A stretch of 64,000 nucleotides of DNA from SHZI01 sp040080965 (GTDB taxonomy: Bacteria > Pseudomonadota > Gammaproteobacteria > Steroidobacterales > GCA-2729495): positions 62,001 to 126,000 of the forward strand of contig JBEBHH010000005.1 of assembly GCA_040080965.1 (NCBI GenBank), given 5' to 3'. Position 1 is the first letter of the stretch. The number at the start of each line of letters is the position of its first letter. Shown one piece after another: positions 17,271-24,779 of this stretch. Under the pieces are notes generated by a model that saw only the letters and a list, made by a program, of their open reading frames with translations, ran no database searches and was not told where the DNA came from. Both the position numbers and the translations under genes were made by a program.

Positions 17271-17309
17271 AAAGGGGGGAATTGAGGCATGTCCCCAATT
17301 CCCCCCTTT
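17271..17309. repeat. 14-bp hairpin related to the GGGGACA family, copy 3
   Basis: AAAGGGGGGAATTG at 17271-17284 pairs with CAATTCCCCCCTTT at 17296-17309 around an 11-base loop. The loop and right arm contain GGCATGTCCCCAATT, the same core as the palindrome at 4173 (GGGGACATGCC) and the same flank as the one at 10702 (TGTCCCCAATT). It sits between the hslV start and the 3' end of the Cys-repeat gene, and may terminate that gene's transcript. Confidence 0.7.
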
Positions 17310-17318
17310 GCCGGGAGG

Positions 17319-17810
17319 TCAGTTCGCCTTGGGCGGCGGACCGCCCATCCGGTCCTTCATCTTCTGGCGGGCCTCTTCCTTCATCTCGTCGCACCTGGCC
17401 GGGTCTGCCTTGCACTTCGCCTCCAGCTCGGCCCGCTTGGCCTTCATCTGCTCGCGCTGTTCCTCGCACTTTGCGGGATTGGCCTTGCAGAATTCCTGGC
17501 GCTCGGCCCGCTTGGCCTGCATCTGCTCCCGCTGCTCCTTGCACTTCTCGGGATTGGCCTTGCAGAACTCCTTGCGCTCGGCCTTCTTGTCCTTCATCGC
17601 CGCCCGCTGCTCTTCGCATTTCTGCGGGTTGGCCTTGCAGAACTCTTCACGTTTGGCTCGAGCCTCATCGCACTTTCCGGGATTTTCCTTGCAGACTTCC
17701 TTGCGGGGCATCGGGGGCGGGCCGCCGCCGTCGTCGGCTGTGGCAACCAGCGGGCTGCCCAGGACGGCGAAGATCGCGATGGTGGAAAACACGGCTTGCT
17801 GCATTCGCAT
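17319..17810 (-). CDS. Secreted Cys-repeat protein with tandem C-x6-C units
   Basis: A 163-residue product with a signal peptide (cleavage near VATA-DDGG). The mature chain carries five copies of a Cx6C unit, core CKANPxKC, followed by a charged helix of the type EEQRxxMxxKxAER. Three successive units have an exact 25-residue period; the first is 18. It ends KMKDRMGGPPPK. Ten cysteines in a Lys/Glu-rich periplasmic protein suggest disulfide-pinned helical hairpins or metal binding. No family is recognised. The ATG at 17810 has AGGAG 8 bases upstream. It is flanked by a hairpin at its 3' end. Confidence 0.8.
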   Translation of the reverse strand: MRMQQAVFSTIAIFAVLGSPLVATADDGGGPPPMPRKEVCKENPGKCDEARAKREEFCKANPQKCEEQRAAMKDKKAERKEFCKANPEKCKEQREQMQAKRAERQEFCKANPAKCEEQREQMKAKRAELEAKCKADPARCDEMKEEARQKMKDRMGGPPPKAN

Positions 17811-17873
17811 AGGGGTGGCTCCTGCTGAAGTGGAAACGACTATAACGCCCGAGCCTGAACGCCGGTTGACACC

Positions 17874-17897
17874 GGTCGCGCCTGAAGGCGCTCCTAC
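17874..17897. repeat. REP-like palindrome, GTAGGAGCGCC family, copy 2
   Basis: Inverted relative to copy 1: GGTCGCGCCTGAAGGCGCTC then CTAC on the + strand. It contains the TAG stop of xerC (complement of 17894-17896). The element is identical to copy 1 across the 24-base core. Confidence 0.8.
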
Positions 17898-18799
17898 GTC
17901 TTCTTCAGGCGAGCGCGCGGATGGGCCTTGTCGTACACCTGGGCCAGGTGCTGGAAATTCAGGTGGGTGTAGATCTGGGTGGTGCTGATGTCCGCGTGGC
18001 CCAGCATTTCCTGCACGCTCCGCAGGTCGCTGCTGGACTCCAGCAGGTGCGTCGCAAAGCTGTGGCGGAAGAGGTGGGGGTAGACCCGCTGGGACACGCC
18101 GGCTCGCAGGGCCCAGTAGTTGACGCGCATCTGCACCGTCCGCGGGCTGATGCGCCTGCCCCGGGGCCCGACGAACAGCGCCTTCTCCTCGATTGTCGCC
18201 ATCTGCACCCGCACCTTGAGCCAGGCGGTGATTTCCGTCCGGGCGTGGCGGCCCACCGGCACGATGCGGGTCTTGTTGCCCTTGCCGGTAACCCGGACGG
18301 TACCGTCAGCCAGGTCCACGGCACCCAGGTCCAGGCCCACCAGCTCGGAGAGGCGCAGGCCGGACGAGTAGAACAGTTCCAGCATGGCGCGGTCCCGCGC
18401 GGTCTCGGGTTCGTCGCCTTCGATCTTCAGCAGCTGGGCCATCTGGTCCACGTCCAGCGTGTTCGGCAGCTTGCGGGGTGCCTGGGGCGCCGAGACGTCG
18501 GCCCCCGGGTTGCTCTTCATCTCGCCCTCGCGGATCAGGTAGTTCATCAAGCTGCGGGCGCCCGAGAGGCGGCGCTGGATGCTCCGGGGCGACAGGCCAC
18601 CGGCGTGGCTCACGGCGGCGAAGCGCCGCAGGTGATGGGAGCGCAGTTCGGTGAAGGCGGGGATCTCGTACCGGTCGCAGAACTCCGCCAGGCAGACCAG
18701 GTCGCGGCGGTAGCTCTTGGCGGTGTTCTCGGACAGCCGGCGTTCGAGCTTCAGGTGCTCGAGGAAGCGTTCAGCGGTCTTCCAGTGCCGCGCGTCCAT
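17894..18799 (-). CDS. xerC: Tyrosine recombinase XerC
   Basis: Site-specific recombinase that resolves chromosome dimers at dif together with XerD. The 301-residue product has an N-terminal SAM-like core-binding domain (about 5-95) and a catalytic domain with the full set Arg149, Lys173, His242, Arg245, His268 and Tyr277 (SGLRLSEL, TGKGNKT, HLFRHSFATHLLE, LGHAD, IYTH). Its position after dapF and the DUF484 gene is the gammaproteobacterial order and supports XerC over XerD or an integrase. The stop codon is part of a REP-like element. Confidence 0.95.
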   Translation of the reverse strand: MDARHWKTAERFLEHLKLERRLSENTAKSYRRDLVCLAEFCDRYEIPAFTELRSHHLRRFAAVSHAGGLSPRSIQRRLSGARSLMNYLIREGEMKSNPGADVSAPQAPRKLPNTLDVDQMAQLLKIEGDEPETARDRAMLELFYSSGLRLSELVGLDLGAVDLADGTVRVTGKGNKTRIVPVGRHARTEITAWLKVRVQMATIEEKALFVGPRGRRISPRTVQMRVNYWALRAGVSQRVYPHLFRHSFATHLLESSSDLRSVQEMLGHADISTTQIYTHLNFQHLAQVYDKAHPRARLKKT

Positions 18800-18827
18800 T
18801 CGCGGAGGCCCCTTTGGCGGCCGGGAA

Positions 18828-19538
18828 TCAGGCGGCGGATCGCGTCCGCAGGGCGCAGCTCACGAGTTCGCCGAGCCGGGCCAGGAAGTCGATGCTCATG
18901 CCCGGGTGAAAGTGGTCGGAGTCCCGGCTGCCCACTGCCAGGAAGCCCAGCTCGGCCTTCTGCCCGAGCGGCACCAGCGCCACGGAGCCGATTTCCACGT
19001 TGCCGGCGCCGAACAGGAAGTCCCGCTGGGCGTCGCGCACCTGGCCACAGCGCGGGGCATGGGCCTGCAGGAAGGTGCGGAAGGACGCGATGGCGGGGTC
19101 GTCCCGGTCCACCACCCGCAGGAAACGGCCGGTGGTCGCCCCTCCCGCCGGGTCTTCAAAGACGACCAGCACGGACTGGTCCGCGTTGAACGACACCCGG
19201 AGCTGCTCCTCCAGCACCTGCACCACGCCGGCCTGGTCCGGGGCGGCCAGCATGAGCATGGCCAGCGCGTGGATGCGGGACGCCAGCGCGTCATTGCTGC
19301 GGGCGACGTCGAGGAGATCCTTGAGCTTGCGCTCGAGCTTGAGGTTTTTCTGGCGGAGCACCAGAACCTGCCGCTCGACGAGAGACACCGCCGGCCCGCC
19401 CGCGTCGTGGGGCAGCCTGAGGCTGTTCAGCAGGACGGAGTGGCGCTCGAAGAAATCGGGGTTGGCCTGGAGGTAGTCGGCAATGGCGTCTTCGGTGAGA
19501 GCGGGGTCCGCGACGTGCTGCTGTTTCAGCGTGCTCAT
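18828..19538 (-). CDS. DUF484 family protein
   Basis: A 236-residue GAF-like protein. It starts at ATG 19538 (MSTLKQQH), overlapping the dapF stop by 4 bases. Family marks are the N-terminal DYLQANPDFFERHSVLLNSL, a short coiled coil (about 45-70), and a GAF-like C-terminal half ending in DFLARLGELVSCALR. It sits between dapF and xerC as in many gammaproteobacteria (the yigA position). Function unknown; co-conservation hints at a role in chromosome or cell-division housekeeping. Confidence 0.9.
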   Translation of the reverse strand: MSTLKQQHVADPALTEDAIADYLQANPDFFERHSVLLNSLRLPHDAGGPAVSLVERQVLVLRQKNLKLERKLKDLLDVARSNDALASRIHALAMLMLAAPDQAGVVQVLEEQLRVSFNADQSVLVVFEDPAGGATTGRFLRVVDRDDPAIASFRTFLQAHAPRCGQVRDAQRDFLFGAGNVEIGSVALVPLGQKAELGFLAVGSRDSDHFHPGMSIDFLARLGELVSCALRTRSAA

Positions 19539-20356
19539 ATCTGGATCGTTCCCTCGAACACCGTGACTGCCTCGCCGGTCATCCACACCGGGAGACCCGG
19601 CCCCTCCCACCGGACCCGCAGGGCGCCGCCGGGCAATTCGACGGTCACCTGGGGCTCCAGCAGGCTCCACGTGCGGCCGATGACGACGGCCGCGCAGGCT
19701 CCCGTGCCGCAGGCTGACGTTTCCCCCACGCCGCGCTCGAAAACCCGCAGTCGAATGCGGTCCGGAGCGAGCACCTGCATGAAGCCGATGTTAGCACGGT
19801 TCGGAAAGCGCTCATGGCGCTCGAGGCGCGTCCCGAGCTGCTGAACGGGCGCGGCATCGACGTCGGTGACGCGGAGCACGGCGTGCGGGTTGCCCATCGA
19901 CACCACGCCCGCTTCCACCGTGTCGTCGTCCGCGGCAAGGGCGTAGCGCAGAGACTGCTCCGTGGCCTTGAACGGAATCGCGGCGGGACGGAATTCCGGC
20001 ACCGCCATCTCGACGGTCACGGCGCCGTCATTCTCGAGCCGCGCGCGAACGGAGCCCGTGCCGTGGCCGAGGCGCAGTTCCTGCTGACCCGGCCGTGCGA
20101 CGAGCCGTGCAATGCACCGTGCGCCGTTTCCACACTGCTCGGCCTCGCTGCCGTCGGTGTTGAAGATCCGGTAGTGGACATCGTCGCCGCTGCGCCGGGG
20201 CGCCTCGAGCCACAGCAGCTGGTCGAAGCCGATGCCCCGGTGGCGGTCGGCCAGCTGACGGATGCGCTCGGGTCCCGGCAGGGTGAGCCCCTCGCCCCGG
20301 ATCAGGACGAAGTCATTGCCGAGGCCGTGCATCTTGGTGAAGGGAACTTGAATCAC
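19535..20356 (-). CDS. dapF: Diaminopimelate epimerase
   Basis: Converts LL- to meso-diaminopimelate for lysine and peptidoglycan. The 273-residue product has both catalytic cysteines in the diagnostic contexts EQCGNGARC and ETSACGTGACA, plus the N-terminal FTKMHGLGNDFVLI. I start it at a GTG at 20356 (VIQVPFTKMHG), which gives the family's usual N-terminus; the frame is open further upstream without homology. It is the first gene of the dapF-DUF484-xerC operon. Confidence 0.95.
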   Translation of the reverse strand: MIQVPFTKMHGLGNDFVLIRGEGLTLPGPERIRQLADRHRGIGFDQLLWLEAPRRSGDDVHYRIFNTDGSEAEQCGNGARCIARLVARPGQQELRLGHGTGSVRARLENDGAVTVEMAVPEFRPAAIPFKATEQSLRYALAADDDTVEAGVVSMGNPHAVLRVTDVDAAPVQQLGTRLERHERFPNRANIGFMQVLAPDRIRLRVFERGVGETSACGTGACAAVVIGRTWSLLEPQVTVELPGGALRVRWEGPGLPVWMTGEAVTVFEGTIQI

Positions 20357-20465
20357 TTTGCGTGGACTTTTGTCAAACCGGTCGCTAAGGTTACGCGTCC
20401 CGCGCGCAGCGTGGGGCGCCAATCCCGAAAAACAGGGCAGCAAAACAAGCAAGGGCAGCTGATCA

Positions 20466-21113
20466 ATGCGTCACATCCTGGTCCTCAACTCCAAAGGTGG
20501 CTGCGGGAAGAGCACGATTGCCACCAGCCTGGCGGCCTACTACGCCACGCGCGATGAACGGGTCACCCTGGTGGACTACGACCGCCAGGCCTCGAGCCTC
20601 GACTGGCTCCAGCGCCGGCCGGACAACCGCCCCCCCATCACCGGGGTGGCCGGCTTCAACGACGGGTTTCGCCCGGTCCCCCGCAATACGGACGTCGTGG
20701 TCATCGACGCGCCGGCGGGGTGCCACGGCCGGGAGCTGACCGAACTGGTGCGTCACGCCGAGACCATCGTGGTGCCGGTGCTGCCGTCCACCATCGATAT
20801 CGTCGCGTCGGGCAAATTCATCGATGCGCTTCAGGAAGTGGGCAAGGTCGAGCGTCGCGAAGTGAAGCTGGCGGTCGTCGGCAACCGGGTCCGCGAAGTG
20901 ACCCTGATCGCCCAGGAACTGGACGACTACCTGGGCAAGCTGAAGATGCCCTACGTGACCAAGCTGCGCGAGGCTCAGAACTACGTCCGGGCCTATACCC
21001 GCGGCCTCGGCATCCACGAACTGCCCGAGTACCTGGCCTGGCCGGACTGGGAGCAGTGGAAGCCCCTCGTCAGCTGGCTGAACAGCAAGAAGAGCCAGCC
21101 CAAGGCGGCCTAG
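20466..21113 (+). CDS. ParA/MinD-family ATPase, orphan
   Basis: A 215-residue deviant-Walker P-loop ATPase with the signature NSKGGCGKSTIATSLA, Walker A' DYDRQASSLDWL and DVVVIDAPAG. No ParB, parS-like repeat or plasmid functions are nearby, so it is a solitary chromosomal member (VirC1/Soj-like). It could position a cell component rather than segregate DNA. It is divergent from dapF and convergent with hemY. C-terminal residues are Lys/Pro/Ala rich. Confidence 0.85.
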   Translation: MRHILVLNSKGGCGKSTIATSLAAYYATRDERVTLVDYDRQASSLDWLQRRPDNRPPITGVAGFNDGFRPVPRNTDVVVIDAPAGCHGRELTELVRHAETIVVPVLPSTIDIVASGKFIDALQEVGKVERREVKLAVVGNRVREVTLIAQELDDYLGKLKMPYVTKLREAQNYVRAYTRGLGIHELPEYLAWPDWEQWKPLVSWLNSKKSQPKAA

Positions 21114-21122
21114 CGTCCCGCC

Positions 21123-21136
21123 AGGACGGCCGTCCT
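21123..21136. repeat. 14-base perfect palindrome between parA-like gene and hemY
   Basis: AGGACGGCCGTCCT is a perfect palindrome in the 21-base gap between convergent stops and overlaps the TAG of hemY. It could act as a short bidirectional terminator stem but has no loop of its own beyond the central bases and no T-tract. Confidence 0.4.
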
Positions 21137-22412
21137 AACGCACTCCGTCGCCCGCGACATCCCGGTCGGGATCCCTTCCGGCTACCGTGAGTACACGGTG
21201 AGCGCCGGAAGGGACACCCGCCCGTGCTGCCGCTGCTTCAGCGTTTGTCGCGCCTGCCGTCATCGCCAGCCCCCGCTCGTAGGCCTTCGACGCGGACTGG
21301 GCTTCACCGACCCGCGCCATGAGCTGTCCCAGGGCCCGGTAGGTTTCCGGCGCCGGGCGGATGGCGAGGCTGGCTTCCAGGTAGCTCCGGGCCTTGCCCC
21401 ACAGCTGGTGGCGCACACTGGCGCGGCCGGCGGCGAGCAGCAGCGCGGCGTCTTCGGGCCGGTCCTTCAGCCAGGCCTCGATGCGCTTCAGGTGCGCGGC
21501 GGGATCCGCCACGGGCAGCTCGCCGTAGAGGTCGATCAGGGCCTCGCTCCAGTCTTCCTTCAGCGTCCGGCGGATCTCCGCCTCCGCGTCCTCCGTGGCG
21601 CCGCAGGCGACGAGTGCCTGTGCGCGGGTCAGCGTAAGGCGCGGCTCCCGGCGCAGGTGCCGCGGGATGTCCTCCCAGACCTTGTCCAGGGCGACCCGGT
21701 CGAGGCGGACGCCGGTCATGATGTTGCCGTAGGTCTCCACGCTCCACTCGTCCAGCATTTCGACCGGCATGTTGCCGCGCCGGCGAAGCAGGGGCAGCAG
21801 CTCGGCGAGCGGCTGCCATTCCTTGCGCCGGTAGTGGAGTTCGCCCAGCAGCTTCAGCGCCTGGGCGTGGGTGGGATGGCGCTCCCGCACCCGGTTCAGG
21901 CTGGCCAGCGCCTCGCTGTACTGGCCGTCCTCCAGCTGCAGCTCAGCCTGGGTGAGCAGCACGGCGTCCTGGGCGGCGGGTTCCTGCTCGCAGGCCATCC
22001 GCAGCCAGCTGTCCCGGCGGCTCCGGTCGCCCTGCATCTGGGCCGCGCGGGCCGCGGCCAGGTAGTTGAGCAGGGGGGTCTCCGACTGCCGCGCGCCCCG
22101 CGTCAGCAGGCGCTCGCCCCGGGCCAGCCGGCCCTCGGCCAGGGCAATGTAGCCCTTGGTGGCCTGGCGGCCGGCGTAGTTGATGCGCGCCCGCGCCCAG
22201 GCCTCACCGAGCCGCCGGGGTGCCCGCCAGACCTGGACCGTCATGCGTACCGCCAGGTAGCCCAGCACCAGCGCCAGCGCGAGGATGGGAACGGACGTCT
22301 CGAGGACGTAGCCGCGGAAATTGATGAGCACGTAGCCGTTGTCCGCCAGCACCAGGTGGGCGGCCAGTGCCCCGACGATCAACGCCAGGATCACCACCAG
22401 CCCGACCTTCAT
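21135..22412 (-). CDS. hemY: HemY-like protein (TPR), heme-biosynthesis-associated
   Basis: Inner-membrane protein of the proteobacterial hemX-hemY pair; not a protoporphyrinogen oxidase. The 425-residue product has two N-terminal spans (about 5-25 and 40-62, including NGYVLINFRGYVLETS) and then TPR-like helical repeats (LLTRGARQSETPLLNYLAAARAA; ALKLLGELHYRRKEW). Its ATG overlaps the hemX stop by 4 bases. Exact role unknown. The C-terminal 25 residues look unrelated to the TPR part. Confidence 0.88.
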   Translation of the reverse strand: MKVGLVVILALIVGALAAHLVLADNGYVLINFRGYVLETSVPILALALVLGYLAVRMTVQVWRAPRRLGEAWARARINYAGRQATKGYIALAEGRLARGERLLTRGARQSETPLLNYLAAARAAQMQGDRSRRDSWLRMACEQEPAAQDAVLLTQAELQLEDGQYSEALASLNRVRERHPTHAQALKLLGELHYRRKEWQPLAELLPLLRRRGNMPVEMLDEWSVETYGNIMTGVRLDRVALDKVWEDIPRHLRREPRLTLTRAQALVACGATEDAEAEIRRTLKEDWSEALIDLYGELPVADPAAHLKRIEAWLKDRPEDAALLLAAGRASVRHQLWGKARSYLEASLAIRPAPETYRALGQLMARVGEAQSASKAYERGLAMTAGATNAEAAAARAGVPSGAHRVLTVAGRDPDRDVAGDGVR

Positions 22413-23458
22413 CGCGAGCCCTGCTTCGCCACGGCGGCCGGACGCCCGGCGGCGCTGATCCGGAGCAGCGCGTCCAGCGAACCGGAGATGTCGGGTATCT
22501 CCTCCGGCAGGCGCGCGGCGGCGAGCTCGGCCAGCGAATCGGCCGCCGCCTGCACGTCCGGCGAGGAGAGATCGAAGTGTTCGCGCAGCCGTTCGCCCGC
22601 GGCTTCCACCGAGCGGCGGTACATGCCCGAGTCGCCCCGCATGATCGCGAGCCGGGCAAGCTGCAGCTCGAGATCCAGGCTGCGGATGAGGACTTCCTGT
22701 TCCGCCTCGGACAGGAGTGGCGACACCGGGTCATTCACGCGCCGCACGCTGAACAGGCTGGCGAGCGCAGCGCGGGTCGCCGCCAGCGCGCGATCGAAGC
22801 CGGTGAGCGGCGCGGCCGGCTTCTCCGGCGCCGCCCGGAAGGCCTCGGGGGTGGAGCTCTTCAGGCGCAGCGTCTCCAGGTCTTCCGCCAGCGAGCCCAG
22901 CGTGAGCACGATGCCCTCGGTGTCGGGGCGGGGCACGGCCTTGAGGCCGTTGATCTCGTCGGCGAGGAGCTTGCGGACCGGCGTCAGCCGCGGGTCGTTC
23001 AGTTCGCGGAGCGCGTCGTCGGCGAGGCCGAGCGCGGTCTGCGCCACGCCCACGTCACCAGCCAGTCCGAGCTGGGCGTTGGCGATGCGCATGTAGTGCT
23101 CCGCCTCGGCCAGCAGCCAGGCGGCGCGGACCTTGTCGCCGACGCCGACGAAGCGGTCCACGGTCTGCTCGAGCTGTTCGACCCGGCCGGGTAATTCACC
23201 GAGGGCCTCTGTCTCCCGGGTGACCCGCTCCCGCAGCCGGTCCATGTCGTCGTCCAGCAGGCGCCGGCCGGTGGAGACTTCGTCGAGACGGGCCTTGAGG
23301 GCCGCCAGCTCGGAACCCCTGACGCCGGCGTCCTCGCGCAATTCCGCGACCCGCTGCCCGATGCCGGAGCGTTGCTCCACCCACACGTAGCCGGCGACAG
23401 CGACGGACACGCCCAGGGCGACCAGGGCGGCGGTGGTGGAGATGCTGGCAGTGGCCAT
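22409..23458 (-). CDS. hemX: HemX-like membrane protein (uroporphyrinogen-III C-methyltransferase-like annotation)
   Basis: A 349-residue protein with one N-terminal span (about 7-27), then a coiled coil (about 30-85) and a helical periplasmic domain (AAWLLAEAEHYMRIANAQLGLAGDVGVAQTAL in part). It lacks SAM-binding motifs, so despite the common database name it is not a methyltransferase. It is translationally coupled to hemY. hemC and hemD, which usually precede it, are absent; a REP-like element and a porin-like gene lie upstream instead. Confidence 0.88.
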   Translation of the reverse strand: MATASISTTAALVALGVSVAVAGYVWVEQRSGIGQRVAELREDAGVRGSELAALKARLDEVSTGRRLLDDDMDRLRERVTRETEALGELPGRVEQLEQTVDRFVGVGDKVRAAWLLAEAEHYMRIANAQLGLAGDVGVAQTALGLADDALRELNDPRLTPVRKLLADEINGLKAVPRPDTEGIVLTLGSLAEDLETLRLKSSTPEAFRAAPEKPAAPLTGFDRALAATRAALASLFSVRRVNDPVSPLLSEAEQEVLIRSLDLELQLARLAIMRGDSGMYRRSVEAAGERLREHFDLSSPDVQAAADSLAELAAARLPEEIPDISGSLDALLRISAAGRPAAVAKQGSR

Positions 23459-23486
23459 GGGGCCATTTTGCCAGTGAATGGCACCG

Positions 23487-23510
23487 GTAGGAGCGCCTTC
23501 AGGCGCGACC
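23487..23510. repeat. REP-like palindrome, GTAGGAGCGCC family, copy 3
   Basis: The 24-base core is identical to copy 1 (GTAGGAGCGCCTTCAGGCGC then GACC). This is the only copy in the window not overlapping a stop codon; it lies upstream of hemX and downstream of the outer-membrane-protein gene that ends at 23605. Confidence 0.8.
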
Positions 23511-23604
23511 CGAGCGACTTTGCGCCGGGAGCGTCCTGATTCGGGCTTGCGGGACCGGACAGGCGGCCGTCGGGCACCGCGGTGGTTACTCTGGCCGGGC
23601 GGCC

Positions 23605-24165
23605 CTAGTCGCCCCAGCTATAGCCGATGAGTGCGGTTGCCGTCAGGGAATCGGCATCCCCTTCAAAGCCGAAGAGCTCTATGTCCGTGCCACCCAGATA
23701 GCGCACATCGACCCCCAGCGTGAAGTGCCCGCCAATCCTGAAGAGCGCGCCACCCCCGATGTAGTAACCGAAGGACTGGTCATCGTCGTCTCCGAAGTCA
23801 GTATCAATGGAGGCGCCGACACTCGCGATCCCCGCCCCTATGTAGGGGCGGATGTTCCCCTCGGTTGGCATGAGTTTGAGGCCGACCGACAGGTCGGCCA
23901 CGGCGCCTGTGGCGTCGCCAAAGCCCTCGCCGCCATCGTCGACCGACACCACGAGACCGGTGGCCAGGTAGAGCGGCAGTTCGCCCAGGCCGAAGTCCGC
24001 GGTTACGCCGAAGGCCACCTGGTTATCCAGGCCATCCCACAGATCGTCCTGCAGGGACCTGACACCGAGCACTCCGACGACGTCGCCGTCCGCGTACGCC
24101 GCTCCACTTGCAGCCAACAGCAAGGCGGCTCCGACGCCGCGCCGGATGCGAGAAGAAAACGTCAT
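23605..24165 (-). CDS. Outer-membrane beta-barrel protein, small
   Basis: A 186-residue product with a signal peptide (cleavage near AAYA-DGD) and alternating hydrophobic/glycine strands typical of eight-stranded barrels (NIRPYIGAGIASVG, FGYYIGGGALFRIGG, TLGVDVRYLGG, TATALIGYSW). It resembles the OmpW/OmpA-barrel/YfaZ-like group without a clear subfamily. It ends YSWGD rather than the usual terminal Phe. Divergent from the lipoprotein at 24376. Confidence 0.8.
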   Translation of the reverse strand: MTFSSRIRRGVGAALLLAASGAAYADGDVVGVLGVRSLQDDLWDGLDNQVAFGVTADFGLGELPLYLATGLVVSVDDGGEGFGDATGAVADLSVGLKLMPTEGNIRPYIGAGIASVGASIDTDFGDDDDQSFGYYIGGGALFRIGGHFTLGVDVRYLGGTDIELFGFEGDADSLTATALIGYSWGD

Positions 24166-24294
24166 GTAAATCTCCTAGGGAGGTAGTTAAACTGCCGGGA
24201 CTTTTCCGGGGGAGAGGTCAATTCAAAAGCTGGTCTCAAAGAGATGTGCGAAGAGTTGATTTCCCAGTTGGTCCCAACTCTAGCAGTTCCATGC

Positions 24295-24320
24295 TTGACA
24301 ACGATTCTCGAAATGTATCC
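24295..24320 (+). promoter_or_regulatory. Weak sigma-70-like promoter candidate upstream of the lipoprotein gene
   Basis: A perfect TTGACA at 24295-24300 is followed after 15 bases by TATCCC. The -10 is poor and the spacer short, so this is only a candidate. It lies 56 bases before the ATG at 24376 in an A/T-rich intergenic stretch between divergent genes. Confidence 0.3.
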
Positions 24321-24375
24321 CCTTGAACTAGTCCAAGCTTGGATAGCCAAAGGCAATATTTGCGGAGGAGCACGG

Positions 24376-24765
24376 ATGAATGCCACCTCACGAATGCTAC
24401 TGATTTGCATGGCTCTCTTGTCTACCGCATGTGCCCCGACCCTATCGTCGGAAGTGTTAGAGGCCACGCCTAGAACACCATGGCAGGGTCCGGTACTGAT
24501 TACGCAACTGCAGGTGCTCAATGGCGTCACCTATGCGGTCATCGGCACTGTCGAGGCCCGTGCACAGCGTGGATACGGAGGGGCTCGCAATCTCTATCCG
24601 ACTCTTGCCGATGAGGCGAGACGAATTGGCGCCAATGCGGTAATTGATGCGCGAGGTGGACGCCGGGTTGCAGGTTGGTCTTGGGCGGCGCCGTACGTTT
24701 CCGGGACGGCGATTCTTGCAGACAATCCTGACGCACTAAAGTCTGTGTCAGGATCATTCCACTGA
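24376..24765 (+). CDS. Small lipoprotein with YbjQ-like segment
   Basis: A 129-residue product. It starts at ATG 24376 with GGAGGAG 6-7 bases upstream, rather than at the earlier in-frame start at 24244. The signal ends in the lipobox STAC (Cys20 or so). The mature part has YAVIGTVEARAQRGYGGARN and LADEARRIGANAVIDARGG, which resembles the YbjQ/DUF74-type heavy-metal-binding-like fold. Function unknown. Convergent with the radical SAM gene, 14 bases apart. Confidence 0.75.
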   Translation: MNATSRMLLICMALLSTACAPTLSSEVLEATPRTPWQGPVLITQLQVLNGVTYAVIGTVEARAQRGYGGARNLYPTLADEARRIGANAVIDARGGRRVAGWSWAAPYVSGTAILADNPDALKSVSGSFH

Positions 24766-24779
24766 GGGGAAACGGAGAG

